A stretch of DNA of 64,000 bases from Botryosphaeria dothidea (lineage: Eukaryota; Ascomycota; Dothideomycetes; Botryosphaeriales; Botryosphaeriaceae), in NCBI GenBank assembly GCA_011503125.2, contig WWBZ02000040.1:3472001-3536000 (forward strand). Direction: 5' to 3'. A program made the position numbers and the translations under genes. Below the pieces are notes generated by a model. It was not told the origin of the DNA. It searched no databases and saw only the letters and a list, made by a program, of their open reading frames with translations. Position 1 is the stretch's first letter. Each line of letters starts with the position of its first letter. Below are positions 41,997 through 52,236 of the stretch, in pieces.

Positions 41997-42952
41997 TTAC
42001 AACTGCGACGAGGTCTTGCCTGTCGCATCCTTGGGTGCCAGGCGAACGTTGTACTCGAGATCGAGCTTGGCCTTGGGGTCACCCTCGCGGGGGCTGAAGT
42101 GAATGATGAGGTCGTCCTTGACGGCGAAGACGGAGTCGTCGATGAGGTGAGGGTCGGTGTCGGGGTAGAGCTGGGTGACGACCGGCTTGTAGTCGGGGTG
42201 GCTGACCATCAAGTGGATGTGGGCAGGCCTCCAGGGGCTGCGGTCCATCAGGCGGAGGAGGACACCAGCGGGGCCATCGGTGGGCAGAGCGTAGGCGGTG
42301 GGCTTGAGCATGTAGAAGTGGTATTCGCCGTTCTCGTTGGTCCTGAACTTGCCGCGCAGGTTGTTGGGGGTCTGGCCCTCAGGGTCCTGGAAATCGTACT
42401 TTCCGTTGGAGCTGGCCTGCCAGATATCGAAGACGACGTTGGGAATGGGCTTCTTGGTCTCGATGTCGATGACGCGACCGTGCATGAGCGAGACCTCGCC
42501 GTTGTGGGGGTTGTCGATGATGCTGCCGCCGTTCTCGCGGAAGGGAGCGTCGGGGCTCCAGAACGGGCCGAGGATGGTGGAGGAGGTAGGGGCCTCGCCG
42601 GTGGCAGACAGGTGCTTGTTGGCAATCTCGTCGACAAGCCTGTGCAAAGTTAGTTCGGTTCGGGAAAGATACCAGGAGAGGAAACCCACGATTCCAGGCC
42701 AATGACATCAGTGATGCGGTGAGTCTCGTTGCGCTTGCCGTTGCTCTCAGCCCAGAGTTTGCCGCACTGGTTCATGAACTCGACACCAGCCATCCACTCC
42801 TCGGTGGTCAGCTCGACCTCACGAGCGAAGTCGTGGATGTGCTTGAGCATGCCGCTCAGAACGAAGCGGGCGCGCGGCGGGCAGGCCGGGCCAATAGCGT
42901 TGATGACATTCTCAGTGAACTTGGGGTCGAACTTCTCGGAAGACATGGCCAT
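41997..42952 (-). CDS. Intracellular catechol/hydroxyquinol-type 1,2-dioxygenase
   Basis: Exons 42952-42690 and 42639-41997 (intron 50 bp, GTGGGT...CACAG) give 301 residues. The N-terminal dioxygenase helix domain ([29 protein letters not shown]) precedes the catalytic sandwich: [45 protein letters not shown] and [20 protein letters not shown], giving the two Tyr and two His iron ligands. YALPTDGP with WRPAHIH resembles hydroxyquinol dioxygenases, but catechol is possible. An in-frame ATG at 43069 would add 39 residues that look like a mitochondrial presequence ([20 protein letters not shown]). I prefer 42952 because a TATA box sits only about 28 bases from 43069. Ring opening yields a muconate or maleylacetate for its neighbours. 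It shares a divergent promoter with the muconate cyclase. Confidence 0.88.
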
Positions 42953-43562
42953 TGCTGCGGTTGGCTTGGTGGAGTTTTGGCGGAGGAAAGTTGCACGAGT
43001 GAAGCGGGCGCGGCGCTGCAGAGACCTGAGAAGAGGAGAAGAGCGTGAAGACAGAAACTTGGTGGACATGGACGTTCAAAAATTGGCCGGAGGACTTATA
43101 TAAGGGCGCGCGGTGGCATCGAGGCACGGCGCGCACGGCAGATCCGTCGGCTGATGCATTTGGCTCTGGGGAAGCGTGGACGTTGGCGCGTCGCGTTCGT
43201 TGCCGGCGTGCTTACCGTCGACCAGGCCTCCCCGCAGCCCAGCCCCGCGCTGCCGAACAGACCCTTGACTCGCCCTCTCCACAGCGCCGGTGTTCGGCCC
43301 TCCTTTGCAAAAGAGCGCCCGCCATTGGCTGCAGGAGCCCAGCGCAACAACCGATGGCAGCAACCGCGCCGAACCGATCTGTCCGCTGCCCAGGGTAATC
43401 TCTCTTCCCACCCACGCCTTGCCCAACATGGCATCAAGCTCTGGCCCCACGTCGCCTGCAACGGGAGCTGCCACCTGCGACACCGCGCCATAATCCATTG
43501 CGATCCCGATGCGCGCTTTCTCTCGGCTCTTCCACCAGCTCACACGGAGACCCTACGCGAGC
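42953..43562. promoter_or_regulatory. Bidirectional promoter, dioxygenase / muconate cyclase
   Basis: About 610 bases separate the two divergent starts. A TATA box (TATATA, 43097-43102) faces the dioxygenase on the minus strand. The centre is GC-rich with several CGG/CCG triplets, possible Zn2Cys6 regulator sites, though no clear symmetric pair was confirmed. The arrangement suggests co-regulation by the aromatic substrate. Confidence 0.5.
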
Positions 43563-44926
43563 ATGGCGAAGCACCACCTGATGGTTGGCACCTGGACCCG
43601 TCCGGGTGCCATCTTCACCTTTGAGTTCGACGACGAGGCATTGACCTTGAAGCTTGTCAAGCGCACCGAGATTCCTCACGACGAGCCCATCTCCTGGATG
43701 ACCTTCAGCGTGAGCCCTCCCTCGCGTATCCACCACCCCCGTCGGCGTCGCCTAATATCCTGATACTCAATTTCACGCCCCGGGCTGTGCTGACGCGTGA
43801 TGTTTGGTGCAGCATGACCGGAAGCAAATTTACGGCGCATCCATGAAGACGTGGTCGAGCTACACGGTGAAGAGTCCGACCGAAATCGTGCAGAGTGCAT
43901 CGCGTCCCATCGCTGGCCACCGTACGTCCCAGACATCTCCCGCCCCTGCAGTCGGCCACCCCACGGGACAGGCCTCAAGGCCGCCTCTTTTTCTCCACCT
44001 CAGCTTATCTAACTGAACGTTCTTCCGCACCAGCCCTCGCCGCAAACAAGGATACCAACACCCGTGCCATCTTCCTGCTCGCCGCCAAGAAAGCACCCTA
44101 CAATGTCTACTGCAACCCCTTCTACGACTATGCTGGCTTCGGCAACGTCTTCTCCGTCAATGAGGAGGGCGCGCTGAAAGAAAATGTGCAAAACTACGAG
44201 TATGAGGAGAAGGCAGGCATCCACGGCATGGTTTTCGACCCGACCGAGACCTACCTTTACTCTGCGGACATGGGCGCGAACAAAGTTTGGACGCACAAGA
44301 AAGACCCTCAGACCGGGCAGCTCACGCTAGTGGGATCGGTTGAGGCCCCCCAACCAAAAGACCGCCCGAGATGGGTTGAGATGCACAAGAGCGGAAAGTA
44401 CCTCTACGCGCTCAACGAGGCAGGCAACAATCTTGCAGAATACGTGATTGACCAGCAGACGCACCTGCCTGTCTGGACTTACCGCTCATTCCCTCTGATT
44501 CCGCCTGGTGGGTGATGGCTGCATCCTGCCAAACTTTGATTTTGACCGGCTGACTCGTTCTTCGCAGGCCTCAGATATAATCTCAAGAACTACCGCGCCG
44601 ATGTTGTCTTCACCACGCAGAGCGGCGAGACGCTGTTCGCGACCACGCGATCCAACACGATTGGCGTGCCGGGCTATATTAGCGCTTTCAGTCTGGACGA
44701 GAATGGCAGAATTGAGAGGCACCTGTTCATGAACCCCACTTCGTCAAGCGGGGGTCACTCGAACGCCATCGCACCTTGCCCTTGGACGGACGAGTACATT
44801 GCGATCACGGATGACACCGTTGGATTTATTGAGATGTACAGATGGCAGGACGGATTTCTCGGCAGAGTTGCCAGATGCGAGGTGACAGAACCAGGGTTCG
44901 GCATGAACGCCATCTGGTACGACTGA
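43563..44926 (+). CDS. Carboxy-cis,cis-muconate cyclase (lactonizing enzyme)
   Basis: Exons 43563-43709, 43813-43921, 44034-44507 and 44568-44926 give 362 residues; introns are 103, 112 and 60 bp. Splices restore ISWMTFS-HDRKQIYGASMK, IAGHP-LAANKDTNTRA and PLIPPG-LRYNLKNYRA in frame. The repeated WTRPGAIFTFEF, GIHGMVFDPTETYLYSADMG, RPRWVEMHKSGKYLYALNE and SGGHSNAIAPCPW blocks are those of the seven-bladed propeller enzyme known from Neurospora. In fungi it converts 3-carboxy-cis,cis-muconate (from protocatechuate) to 3-carboxymuconolactone in the cytosol. Upstream ATG 43509 would add 18 residues (MRAFSRLFHQLTRRPYAS), a possible mitochondrial-like leader; I choose 43563 as MAKHHLMVGTW matches the expected blade start. 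It runs divergently from the dioxygenase, implying a shared pathway. Confidence 0.9.
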
Positions 44927-45615
44927 GGCTTGGAATTAGAATACAATGCACGTTATTGGCTCTACATTTTTTGTTCCTGGACTGGTTCCCGTGGATAAAC
45001 ATAAGTTTGGTGGTTCGATGGGACAGGGCGAGTGCAGAGAGTTCATCCGGATGAGATCTGACCCAGTACCCAGTGTGGAAATTCGTCAACAGTTCGTGTG
45101 CGCACCTCCAAACAGTTCTCACGGTTTTCCAATGAACATTCTTGAGATTTTATGGTAGACGCCACACGTTGATTGCTATTAATTTTAAGGTTGCGCTGAG
45201 CCCCCAATCGCGGCACGAGCGCGCAAAACCGAAGCTTGCGCCCGACTAGAACCTCTGGCAGCAAAAAAGTGCGGACACCCCGCTGACGTAGCTCGGGATG
45301 CGGCGGTTAAAGGCACACCCGAGGTCCAGTGCCGGACGAGCACGGGCGCATCGCGGGGCGCCACATCCCGACCTTTCGTGCCGGCCGCGGGGCAGCGAAG
45401 CTGCGGCGGAACCTCCGCGGTATGAATCCATGGAGCTAGCACTCAAAATACCAAACTTCTCTCCTGATGTTCACGTTGTCGTCCACCCTCAGCATCCGAG
45501 CCATTGGCCCCGTCGCCGCGACTCTGATTCCCGCCCCAGCATCCGCGATTGAACCCTTAGCCGCCACCGCCTCTGCTGCCGCTCGAGCTGCCGCAGCATC
45601 GCTACCTTCGTCAAC
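44927..45615. other. Intergenic, GC-rich toward the fusion gene
   Basis: The first half is the 3' flank of the muconate cyclase; from about 45190 it is GC-rich and holds the promoter of the EthD/lactonase fusion. No separate gene is supported. Confidence 0.45.
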
Positions 45616-47361
45616 ATGGCGCCCGTGCCCGGTCTCCTGTACGTGACCATGCAGCCGCATGCCGAGCTGGCGGACTCGCTGTTCCACGACTGGTACAACA
45701 ACGAGCACGGCCCCACGCGCCTGCGCCTGCACTTCGTCGACAACGGCTTCCGCTACCGTGCCGCTGACCTGGGCGATGCAGGCCAAGGCTCCAAGGAAAA
45801 GCCCGAGTGGGTTGCGCTCTACGACGTCAATGACATGGACGCCATGAACTCGCCCGCCTATCTCGACCTGCGCAACCCGCCGCTGAAGAGCGAGCGCGAG
45901 GCCGCGACGATGAAGAAGATTAACGTCGATAGACGGGTGTATGATTCCGTGAGCGACAAGAAGAAGGATGGCTATAAGAAGCTCGAGGATGTGGATGCCG
46001 AGGGGAAGGTTGGGGGCGTGCTGATTTCGGTGACGTCTATCCTGAAGTCTGGCGCGGATGAGGCCGAGTACAACAGGTGGGCTGAGGACGAGCATGTGCC
46101 CTTGCTGTCGAAGGTGCCTGGCTGGAGACGGTCAAGGCGCTTCAAGTACTCCTCCGTCGTAAAGCCACTGGGTCCCAACGACGAAGTGAAGCACACTGAG
46201 TATCTCTCGCTGCATGAGTACGACCCGGTGAATGGTCTGGGCGGCCCGGAATTCAAGGCCGCGACCACAACACCATGGACCGAGAAAGTCAACACCGACA
46301 TCGTCGGGGAAAAGAAGCGCCGCGTGTACAACCTGTTCTACTCCTTCGGCCCCGCGCCGCGGTACCTGTCTTCCCTCGCCGCCAGCGAGGTCCCCGAGTT
46401 CGAGCACTCAACCGGCATCCTGAAGACCACCCCTGCATCCGGCTCCTCCGCCGCGGCAGTCGAGTCCTTCATTACCACCCCCGACGGCGTCAACATCGCC
46501 TACCGCCTCGACGGCTCCGGCGCCCCCAACGCGCCCCTCCTCGTCCTCAGCAACTCCATCCTCACCGACTACCACATCTGGGACGACTTCGTCTCGTCCT
46601 TCCTCGCCGACCCCTCCAACAAACACTACCGCGTCCTCCGCTACAACGCACGCGGCCGCACCAGCGCGGCCGGCACCGCGTCCGTCACCGTCGACCTCCT
46701 CGCCGCCGACATCGTCGCCCTGCTCGACGCGCTGCGCGTCCCCAAGGCGAGCGCCGTCGTCGGCGTCAGCCTGGGCGGCGTGACGGCGCTGGCGGCCGCG
46801 CTGCGGCACCCGCACCGCGTCGCCTCGTTCGTCGCGTGCGACACCAACCCCACCGCGCCCGCCGCCAACCCGCAGCTGTGGACCGAGCGCGCGCAGGTCG
46901 CCGAGAAGGAGGGCGCGACCGCGGCGGCGTACGGCGGCGCCAAGGCCCTGGCGACCGTCTCGTCCGACGCGGACCCCGTCATTGGCGAGCAGCTGGCCGA
47001 GGTCACGGTGCGCAGGTGGTTTGTGCCCAAGTCGTACGAGGATGGCGCGTTGGTGCCGAAGCTGGAGGGCGTGAAGGCGGCGGTGGAGAGGAATAGTCTG
47101 GAGGGGTTTAAGACCGCGGTGAGGGCGCTGTTTAGTTACGATTATTCGGGCGAGATGAAGGGCGGGAAGGTGCCGGGCGCGTTCCTCGTGGGCGCGGGCG
47201 ATGGGAAGCTGCCCGAGGGCATGAAGAAGATGGGTGAGATGTACGCGGATGGGAAAGGCCCGTACTATCTCGTGCAGGATGCGGGACACCTGCCCATGGT
47301 CGAGAAGCCGGAGGTTGTGAAGGGACATGTTACGGAGTTTTTGCGGCAGAACGGGTTGTAG
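45616..47361 (+). CDS. Fusion: tandem EthD-like domains + 3-oxoadipate enol-lactonase-like hydrolase
   Basis: Single exon, 581 residues. Residues about 6-115 and 134-245 are two dimeric alpha/beta-barrel (EthD-like) repeats: LFHDWYNNEHGPTRL in the first and YNRWAEDEHVPLLSKVPGW in the second. After a Ser/Ala/Thr linker (TTPASGSSAAAV), residues 285-581 form an alpha/beta hydrolase. The nucleophile elbow is GVSLGG with Ser385, with Asp529 in VGAGDGK and His558 in DAGHLPMVEKP, and WTERAQVAEKEG in the cap. This matches PcaD-type lactonases, which hydrolyse 3-oxoadipate enol-lactone to 3-oxoadipate. EthD domains often bind small aromatic or lactone ligands, so the fusion may channel an intermediate. 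It follows the muconate cyclase on the same strand. There is no stop or frame problem across the junction, so it is a genuine one-exon fusion. Confidence 0.85.
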   Translation: MAPVPGLLYVTMQPHAELADSLFHDWYNNEHGPTRLRLHFVDNGFRYRAADLGDAGQGSKEKPEWVALYDVNDMDAMNSPAYLDLRNPPLKSEREAATMKKINVDRRVYDSVSDKKKDGYKKLEDVDAEGKVGGVLISVTSILKSGADEAEYNRWAEDEHVPLLSKVPGWRRSRRFKYSSVVKPLGPNDEVKHTEYLSLHEYDPVNGLGGPEFKAATTTPWTEKVNTDIVGEKKRRVYNLFYSFGPAPRYLSSLAASEVPEFEHSTGILKTTPASGSSAAAVESFITTPDGVNIAYRLDGSGAPNAPLLVLSNSILTDYHIWDDFVSSFLADPSNKHYRVLRYNARGRTSAAGTASVTVDLLAADIVALLDALRVPKASAVVGVSLGGVTALAAALRHPHRVASFVACDTNPTAPAANPQLWTERAQVAEKEGATAAAYGGAKALATVSSDADPVIGEQLAEVTVRRWFVPKSYEDGALVPKLEGVKAAVERNSLEGFKTAVRALFSYDYSGEMKGGKVPGAFLVGAGDGKLPEGMKKMGEMYADGKGPYYLVQDAGHLPMVEKPEVVKGHVTEFLRQNGL

Positions 47362-48733
47362 GTGAGTTCTGGGGGGTTTGTTGTGGATGGTGGTCTTGGA
47401 TACGTACATGCAAGACTATAAGAATTGATGACTATGATAAGTATGGTTTTTCTTCTTCCCATATATTGTCTGCGTTTCTGCTTGTCTGCCTCTATGTTTC
47501 CGTGCTCATCCCTGTGTTTGTACGGTGGAATATGTATTCCGCGGCAGTTCACCGCCAGTCAAACAAGCCTACTAACGGTGGCCCCACCGCATGTTGGTGA
47601 CTATAGTTGCTGGAAAGTGCTAAGTGGGGTGTGCAGGGCTGCAAAGCTTTTGTGTGCAACCAAGCAATCAAGAGCTAGAACTGAGCAACAGTACTGTCCT
47701 GGGCTCAAGAGGGGATGGGGAAAACTCTCAAGTTGTCTTCAAGTCGATCTCGAAATAGTAGTAACCACGACGGTTCCTACCATCATCATCGGAATCGTTC
47801 GGATAGGTCGAACATCCACCTCACACACCTTAAAACCCGAAGTTTATTGGAAATCGAGATTCTGCTACTATAGGAAGCGATGCGCACCACTCCCACCGGA
47901 CCTGATTTCGTTAAAGAATAAGGACGTTGAAGAAACTCCCAATTTTCCTCATCTGGCCACCAAAATATCCCGCCACTGTAAAACACCCCTCCGGACATGC
48001 TCCGGGAGAAGGCCCGGTGATCTTCGGAACACGTTCCGGGAGACGGTCCGTCGTGATGTGGTGGGATTGATTACGACGCCTGTCCCTGTAAGCGACAGTC
48101 AAACTGCCCATATTGGAAGTGGGCTAAACATCACCATCACCGCAAAGGTCGCATTCGGAAGCAAGGCACGTAGATCTCCTCACGCCACCTCCAGTTTTCC
48201 CTCTCTGCTCCTGCGGCAGGTCCCGCAAGCTCCCCCGGCAAATCGTGAAGAAACAAACACTGGGCGAGTCGCGTCTTGTGCTGGCCTCTCCTTAACCGAA
48301 ATGAGCAGGACGTTTCGTATGCCTCACCATAACGTCCCTATTTGCCGCCGATCACAACGATTGCCCGGTGGAAAACACCAAAAGAAACTTCTCCTCCGCA
48401 GCCTCGTTCCTACAAGAATAAAGGGGGTTTCCACTATGGGGCTCTGTGCCTGATGATCCACATCAGATCAAACGTTTCCTGTTCATCTTGGTCGCTCATT
48501 GGCTATTTTTGCTTCCTCTTTCCGTTCAGCCGTTTTCGAAGCTGCCCAAATCCACCCCTGGCCTATACTCGCCCACCGGTCTTCGCTGTTTCGGATAGCT
48601 CGTATCGCACCGATGCTCGAGGGGCCGCACTATAGGATTAAATAAAAGCGCTGGAAGTCCATTGAATCGGACGCCTCATTCTACCATCATTCCTTTCCAC
48701 CTTAATCCATACTTTCTCCGGATACAGCCCATC
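47362..48733. other. Intergenic with a long unexplained open frame
   Basis: A 342-codon plus-strand frame (47425-48453) is open but shows no domain, no codon bias like its neighbours and abundant Cys/Arg/Ser; I do not call it a gene. A TATA-like ttaaataaaa at 48638-48647 lies 87 bases upstream of the lyase start. Confidence 0.4.
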
Positions 48734-50002
48734 ATGAAGTATCCAGTGCTGCTGGCCGGTTCAGCTCTTTCCGCTTCTGCGGCTTTCGTCCACCCCGGCA
48801 TGCTCCACACCGCTGAGGACTTCGAACGCATTACCACGAACGTCAATGCTGCCAACGAGCCTTGGCTCACCGGATGGTACAAGTTGACCAACAACTCGCA
48901 CGCGCAGTCCGATTACACTGCTGCCCCTGTCGAGCTTCTCTGCCGTGGTTCTCCTGCCAGCTGCGATGAGAACTACAGCCGAGCTTTCAACGACGCTGCA
49001 GCAGCATACCAGTAAGAATTGGTTTCCCCCTTTAGCCATTCCGATCTCGGCTGATCAAATGATTTCCAGACTTGCCATCCGCTGGAAAGTCACTGGTGAC
49101 GAAGCCTACGGCACTGCTGCCACAAACGTCCTCAACGCGTGGTCCAGCACGGTGAAGGAGATTTCAGGAAACTCCGACAAGTATTTGGCGTCTGGTCTTT
49201 ATGGCTACCAGTTCGCCAACGCCGCTGAGATCCTGCGCGAGTTCGACGGCTTCACCGACGACGACCTCGCCGCGGCGACGGCCATGCTCACCGACGTCTT
49301 CTACCCCATGAACCACCGCTTCCTGATCGAGCACAACGACGCGGCTGACGACCACTACTGGGCCAACTGGGACCTGTGCAACATGGCTACCATGCTCTCC
49401 GCCGGCATCCTTTCGGAGAACCAGACCATGTATGATGAGGCCATCAATTACTTCTACAACGGCACCGGCAACGGCGCTATTGAGAAGCTGTTCTGGGTCG
49501 TCTACGACGACGGCACTGCCCAGGTGCAAGAGGTAAGCAGGATCCTGTCTTCTCAAAATCCAACCCCGAGACTGATGATTTCATCCAGGCCGGCCGTGAC
49601 CAAGGCCATACCATGCTCGACATCGGCTTGGTCGGCGCCTTCGCGCAGATGGCGAAGAACCAGGGCAACAACCTCTTCCAATACGACGACTATCGCATTT
49701 TCAAGGGCGCCGAGTATGCTGCCAAGTACAACCTGGGCAACGACGTCCAGTACACCACCTACGTGAACAGCGACGTGACCCAGGACGTTATCAGCGAATC
49801 TGGCAGAGGCAACATCAGGCCGATCTGGGGTTTAATCGAGAATGCGGCTAAGATTGAAGGCCAGGAAGTTACTTATTCCGCTCAGTACGCGGAGCTGGTC
49901 AGGAACAACTCGGGTGGCGCTGAGGGCGGTGGCGGTGACTATGGCTCTACCAGCGGTGGTTTCGACCAGCTTGGATTCGGAACTCTGCTGTTCACCGTCT
50001 GA
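48734..50002 (+). CDS. Secreted polysaccharide lyase, alginate_lyase (PF05426)-like
   Basis: Exons 48734-49011, 49070-49532 and 49589-50002 give 384 residues; introns are 58 and 56 bp (GTAAGA, GTAAGC). A signal peptide is present (MKYPVLLAGSALSASAAF). HPGMLHTAEDFERI, LAIRWKVTGDEAYGTAA and LASGLYGYQFANAAEILREF lead into the catalytic-type region HYWANWDLCNMATMLSAGIL, and then AGRDQGHTMLDIGLVGAFAQ. Both blocks with N-W and D-x-x-H are as in PF05426 alpha/alpha-toroid lyases (fungal members have been placed in PL38, as I recall). It would cut uronic-acid-containing polysaccharide outside the cell. It ends in a Gly/Ser-rich stretch (GGAEGGGGDYGSTSGG). Substrate (glucuronan, alginate or other) cannot be told. 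Confidence 0.8.
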
Positions 50003-50507
50003 GCCGGGGAGTGCTTCCCCCCTTCCTTGTAAATATCTTCACTCCTTGCTGCAAAAAGGCATTCGACGCCACCTTTCATTCAGCAGTAGTCAATGCTTCC
50101 ACTCCCTAGCGATGCGTACAAAATTCAATTCTGGTATCTCAAACGAGCTTAAACAAAATGGTAATGGAGATGGAGGCCGTGACCCATACAACGACCCCTC
50201 TTGAAAGGTACTCATCATACAATAATTTCCTATTCAAGTATAGTGAATCGCTTAGTGGGCCTAGGCGTGGTGAGAGATCCAGCATACTATCGCCAACGAC
50301 CTCCTCCGATATGATCTTCTCACAAACCTGCGTGCTAATCACATAGGTTTCTGATAACAAGCCTTGATCCACGCAAACGTGCAAAACATTGCTTCCCCAC
50401 AACAAGAATATATATTTCCCATTAGTCGCGGACCCCCAACCAAATAAACATCCTACAGCCCATCTCACCGCACCCACTCGCCCCAACCTCACCAACCCAA
50501 CCCCCCC
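50003..50507. other. Convergent 3' flanks
   Basis: Tail-to-tail spacer between the lyase (plus) and the secreted IgE-binding-like gene (minus). Only short frames are seen. Confidence 0.5.
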
Positions 50508-51140
50508 TCAATCATACTGCCACGCCGCCACCTCATCCGCCGCCTCCACCGCCTCCAAATTCACCCGCGTACACGCGTTCCGCTCCGTCTTCCCCCAGTT
50601 CCGCTGATTCCCCTCGACATCGCGCTGCTCGACCCAGATCTGCCACACGCCCGCATCGCCGTCCGTATTGCACGCCCACAGCTGGTAGAACGGGTTCAGG
50701 AAGCGCGTGCCCTCCTGCACGACCAGCCCGCTCGTGACCGCGCCCCGGGGCATCTGCGCGCTGTGCGCCTGCGTGTACCGCAGCAGCCCGCGCGGCCCGA
50801 TGAAGACCAGCTGGCCGCCCGGCACGGCTACGTTGAGCGCCAGCCGCCCATCGCCGCCCGCGCCGCCGGTGAAGGACGTCTCGGTGCCGCGCGGGCACGG
50901 CGCCTTGAGGACGGCCTGCCCCGGGCAGTAGGAGCGCGTCGGCTTCTTGAGCCAGAACGAGCCGCCGTTGGCGTGGATGGGGCCGAAGAGGTCGGGCGCA
51001 TTGGACCAGCGCACGCGCAGCCGGAAGCGGGCGGGCGTGGTGGTGCCTTGGCGGGGGAGGAGGTCGGCGGGGGCGGCGAGGGTGGTGGTGGTGGTGGTGG
51101 TGAGGAGGGTGAGGAGGGCGGTGAGGCTGGGGAGGTGCAT
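50508..51140 (-). CDS. Secreted protein of the IgE-binding-like family
   Basis: Single exon, 210 residues. The signal peptide includes six consecutive Thr from a GGT/ACC microsatellite (LLTLLTTTTTTTLAAPA), then a dibasic LLPRQ site. The mature part has the family pattern RSYCPGQAV, PCPRGTETSFTGG, LNVAVPGGQLVFIGP, LLRYTQAHSAQMPRGA: paired Cys, VPGGQ and AHS. Many ascomycetes secrete paralogues of about this size; function is unknown, though some members are recorded as allergens. The tail ends EVAAWQYD, without a GPI signal. Promoter TATA on the minus strand at 51291-51299. Confidence 0.75.
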   Translation of the reverse strand: MHLPSLTALLTLLTTTTTTTLAAPADLLPRQGTTTPARFRLRVRWSNAPDLFGPIHANGGSFWLKKPTRSYCPGQAVLKAPCPRGTETSFTGGAGGDGRLALNVAVPGGQLVFIGPRGLLRYTQAHSAQMPRGAVTSGLVVQEGTRFLNPFYQLWACNTDGDAGVWQIWVEQRDVEGNQRNWGKTERNACTRVNLEAVEAADEVAAWQYD

Positions 51141-51290
51141 TGTTTTTTTTTTTTTTGCGGATTTGCGTGGTTGGTTCTTGTGAGTCGTTCTTCTTTTCCG
51201 AGTGTGAGGAGATGGGATGATGCTGAAGTGGTTTTGATGGGCGTTTTGTTGGTTGATGGTTTCGTGGGTCGTGCATCTTCTATGGCTCGT

Positions 51291-51299
51291 TTATATATA
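51291..51299 (-). promoter_or_regulatory. TATA box of secreted-protein gene
   Basis: TATATATAA on the minus strand, about 150 bases upstream of the ATG at 51140. A T-run of 14 (about 51142-51156) lies in the leader. Confidence 0.5.
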
Positions 51300-51821
51300 C
51301 TTGAGGAATGTCAACTCCCCCCGGTATCCGTGTGGTCGCGATACATGATTCCAGCCTCTTCGAGGCGGGCGCAGGATGTGTGAACAAGGTGCAAAAATAC
51401 GAAAGACCTTAAAAGGTTGCGATGGTCAGTTTGCCCAAACGGGTAAGCGACGATCTGGATCATCCTTGGACGGGAGCGGAAGAGGTGCTCCCCGTGGCCA
51501 TAATTAGATCTTTGTATTAGATGTTTGCCCCTCAAAGTTCACTGACCTCGCCTGCGCTGCTCCGAATTTCCTGGCTGTGACCTTCAAGCATGCGGGAAGC
51601 TTAGCTATTTTTGACTTCGGCCCATTTCGGTCTCCGAAAGTATCCATTCGCCGTAATTATCACAAGATCGGTGAAACCTACGCCCTTGTAGCGGAAGTCA
51701 TGACCGTATCCCACGAGTCTGGAGTACATGGTGAGTTCTGTCCGTGTCTAGAGCTCTATATTTGAACCGATGGATTATTACAGTGGGGTGCTGCAGCCGT
51801 TGGTTAGCCCCAACCGCCTTC

Positions 51822-52013
51822 CACAAATATGCTTTCATGGGGAGTGGAAATATTCGTCTGGAAGCAAGTCTATTGCATATTTAAGATAAAGCCATCAGGA
51901 AGAATGCTGTGGCTCCCCCCATAGGAGTCTTGATTAGACCTTTGTCTGGCCTCTTACTAGCAATACTGTGTCCGGCGCTAACCATCGGGCTGCAGCATGC
52001 CTCTGTACGAGCT
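51822..52013 (+). repeat. Dispersed hairpin repeat, copy 3
   Basis: Arms tggggagtggaaatattcgt (51839 on) and agaatgctgtggctccccc (51901 on) pair with each other. The 3' half has tgtctggcctcttactagca and ccggcgctaaccatcggg, matching copy 2. It is more diverged than copies 1 and 2, yet the arms remain complementary. Confidence 0.6.
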
Positions 52014-52236
52014 GTCTTATGACCCTGCTATGTTGGCAGTCATGGCTTACATCACCGAACCAAAGCAGAGGGAGGGGTAGCGATAACTTTATTTTTGTTC
52101 ACTCCAACATCTTCTGGGCTTAGTGCACATGTGAAGTGGGGTAAGGGATGTTATAGCCGTGTGCTCTACCCTTCCATGCGAGTGCCGTCTATGCCTAACC
52201 GGAATTTTGGAAGGGAAGCAATATAAACACCAGCAA

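Larger units (their letters stand above)
51141..52236. other. Intergenic with hairpin repeat copy 3
   Basis: Besides the minus-strand promoter and the hairpin repeat (51822-52013), no gene is supported. Confidence 0.45.

Noticed and set aside
46275..47409. Arg-rich plus frame and 333-codon minus frame
   Set aside because: Both are shadows of the EthD/lactonase fusion gene.
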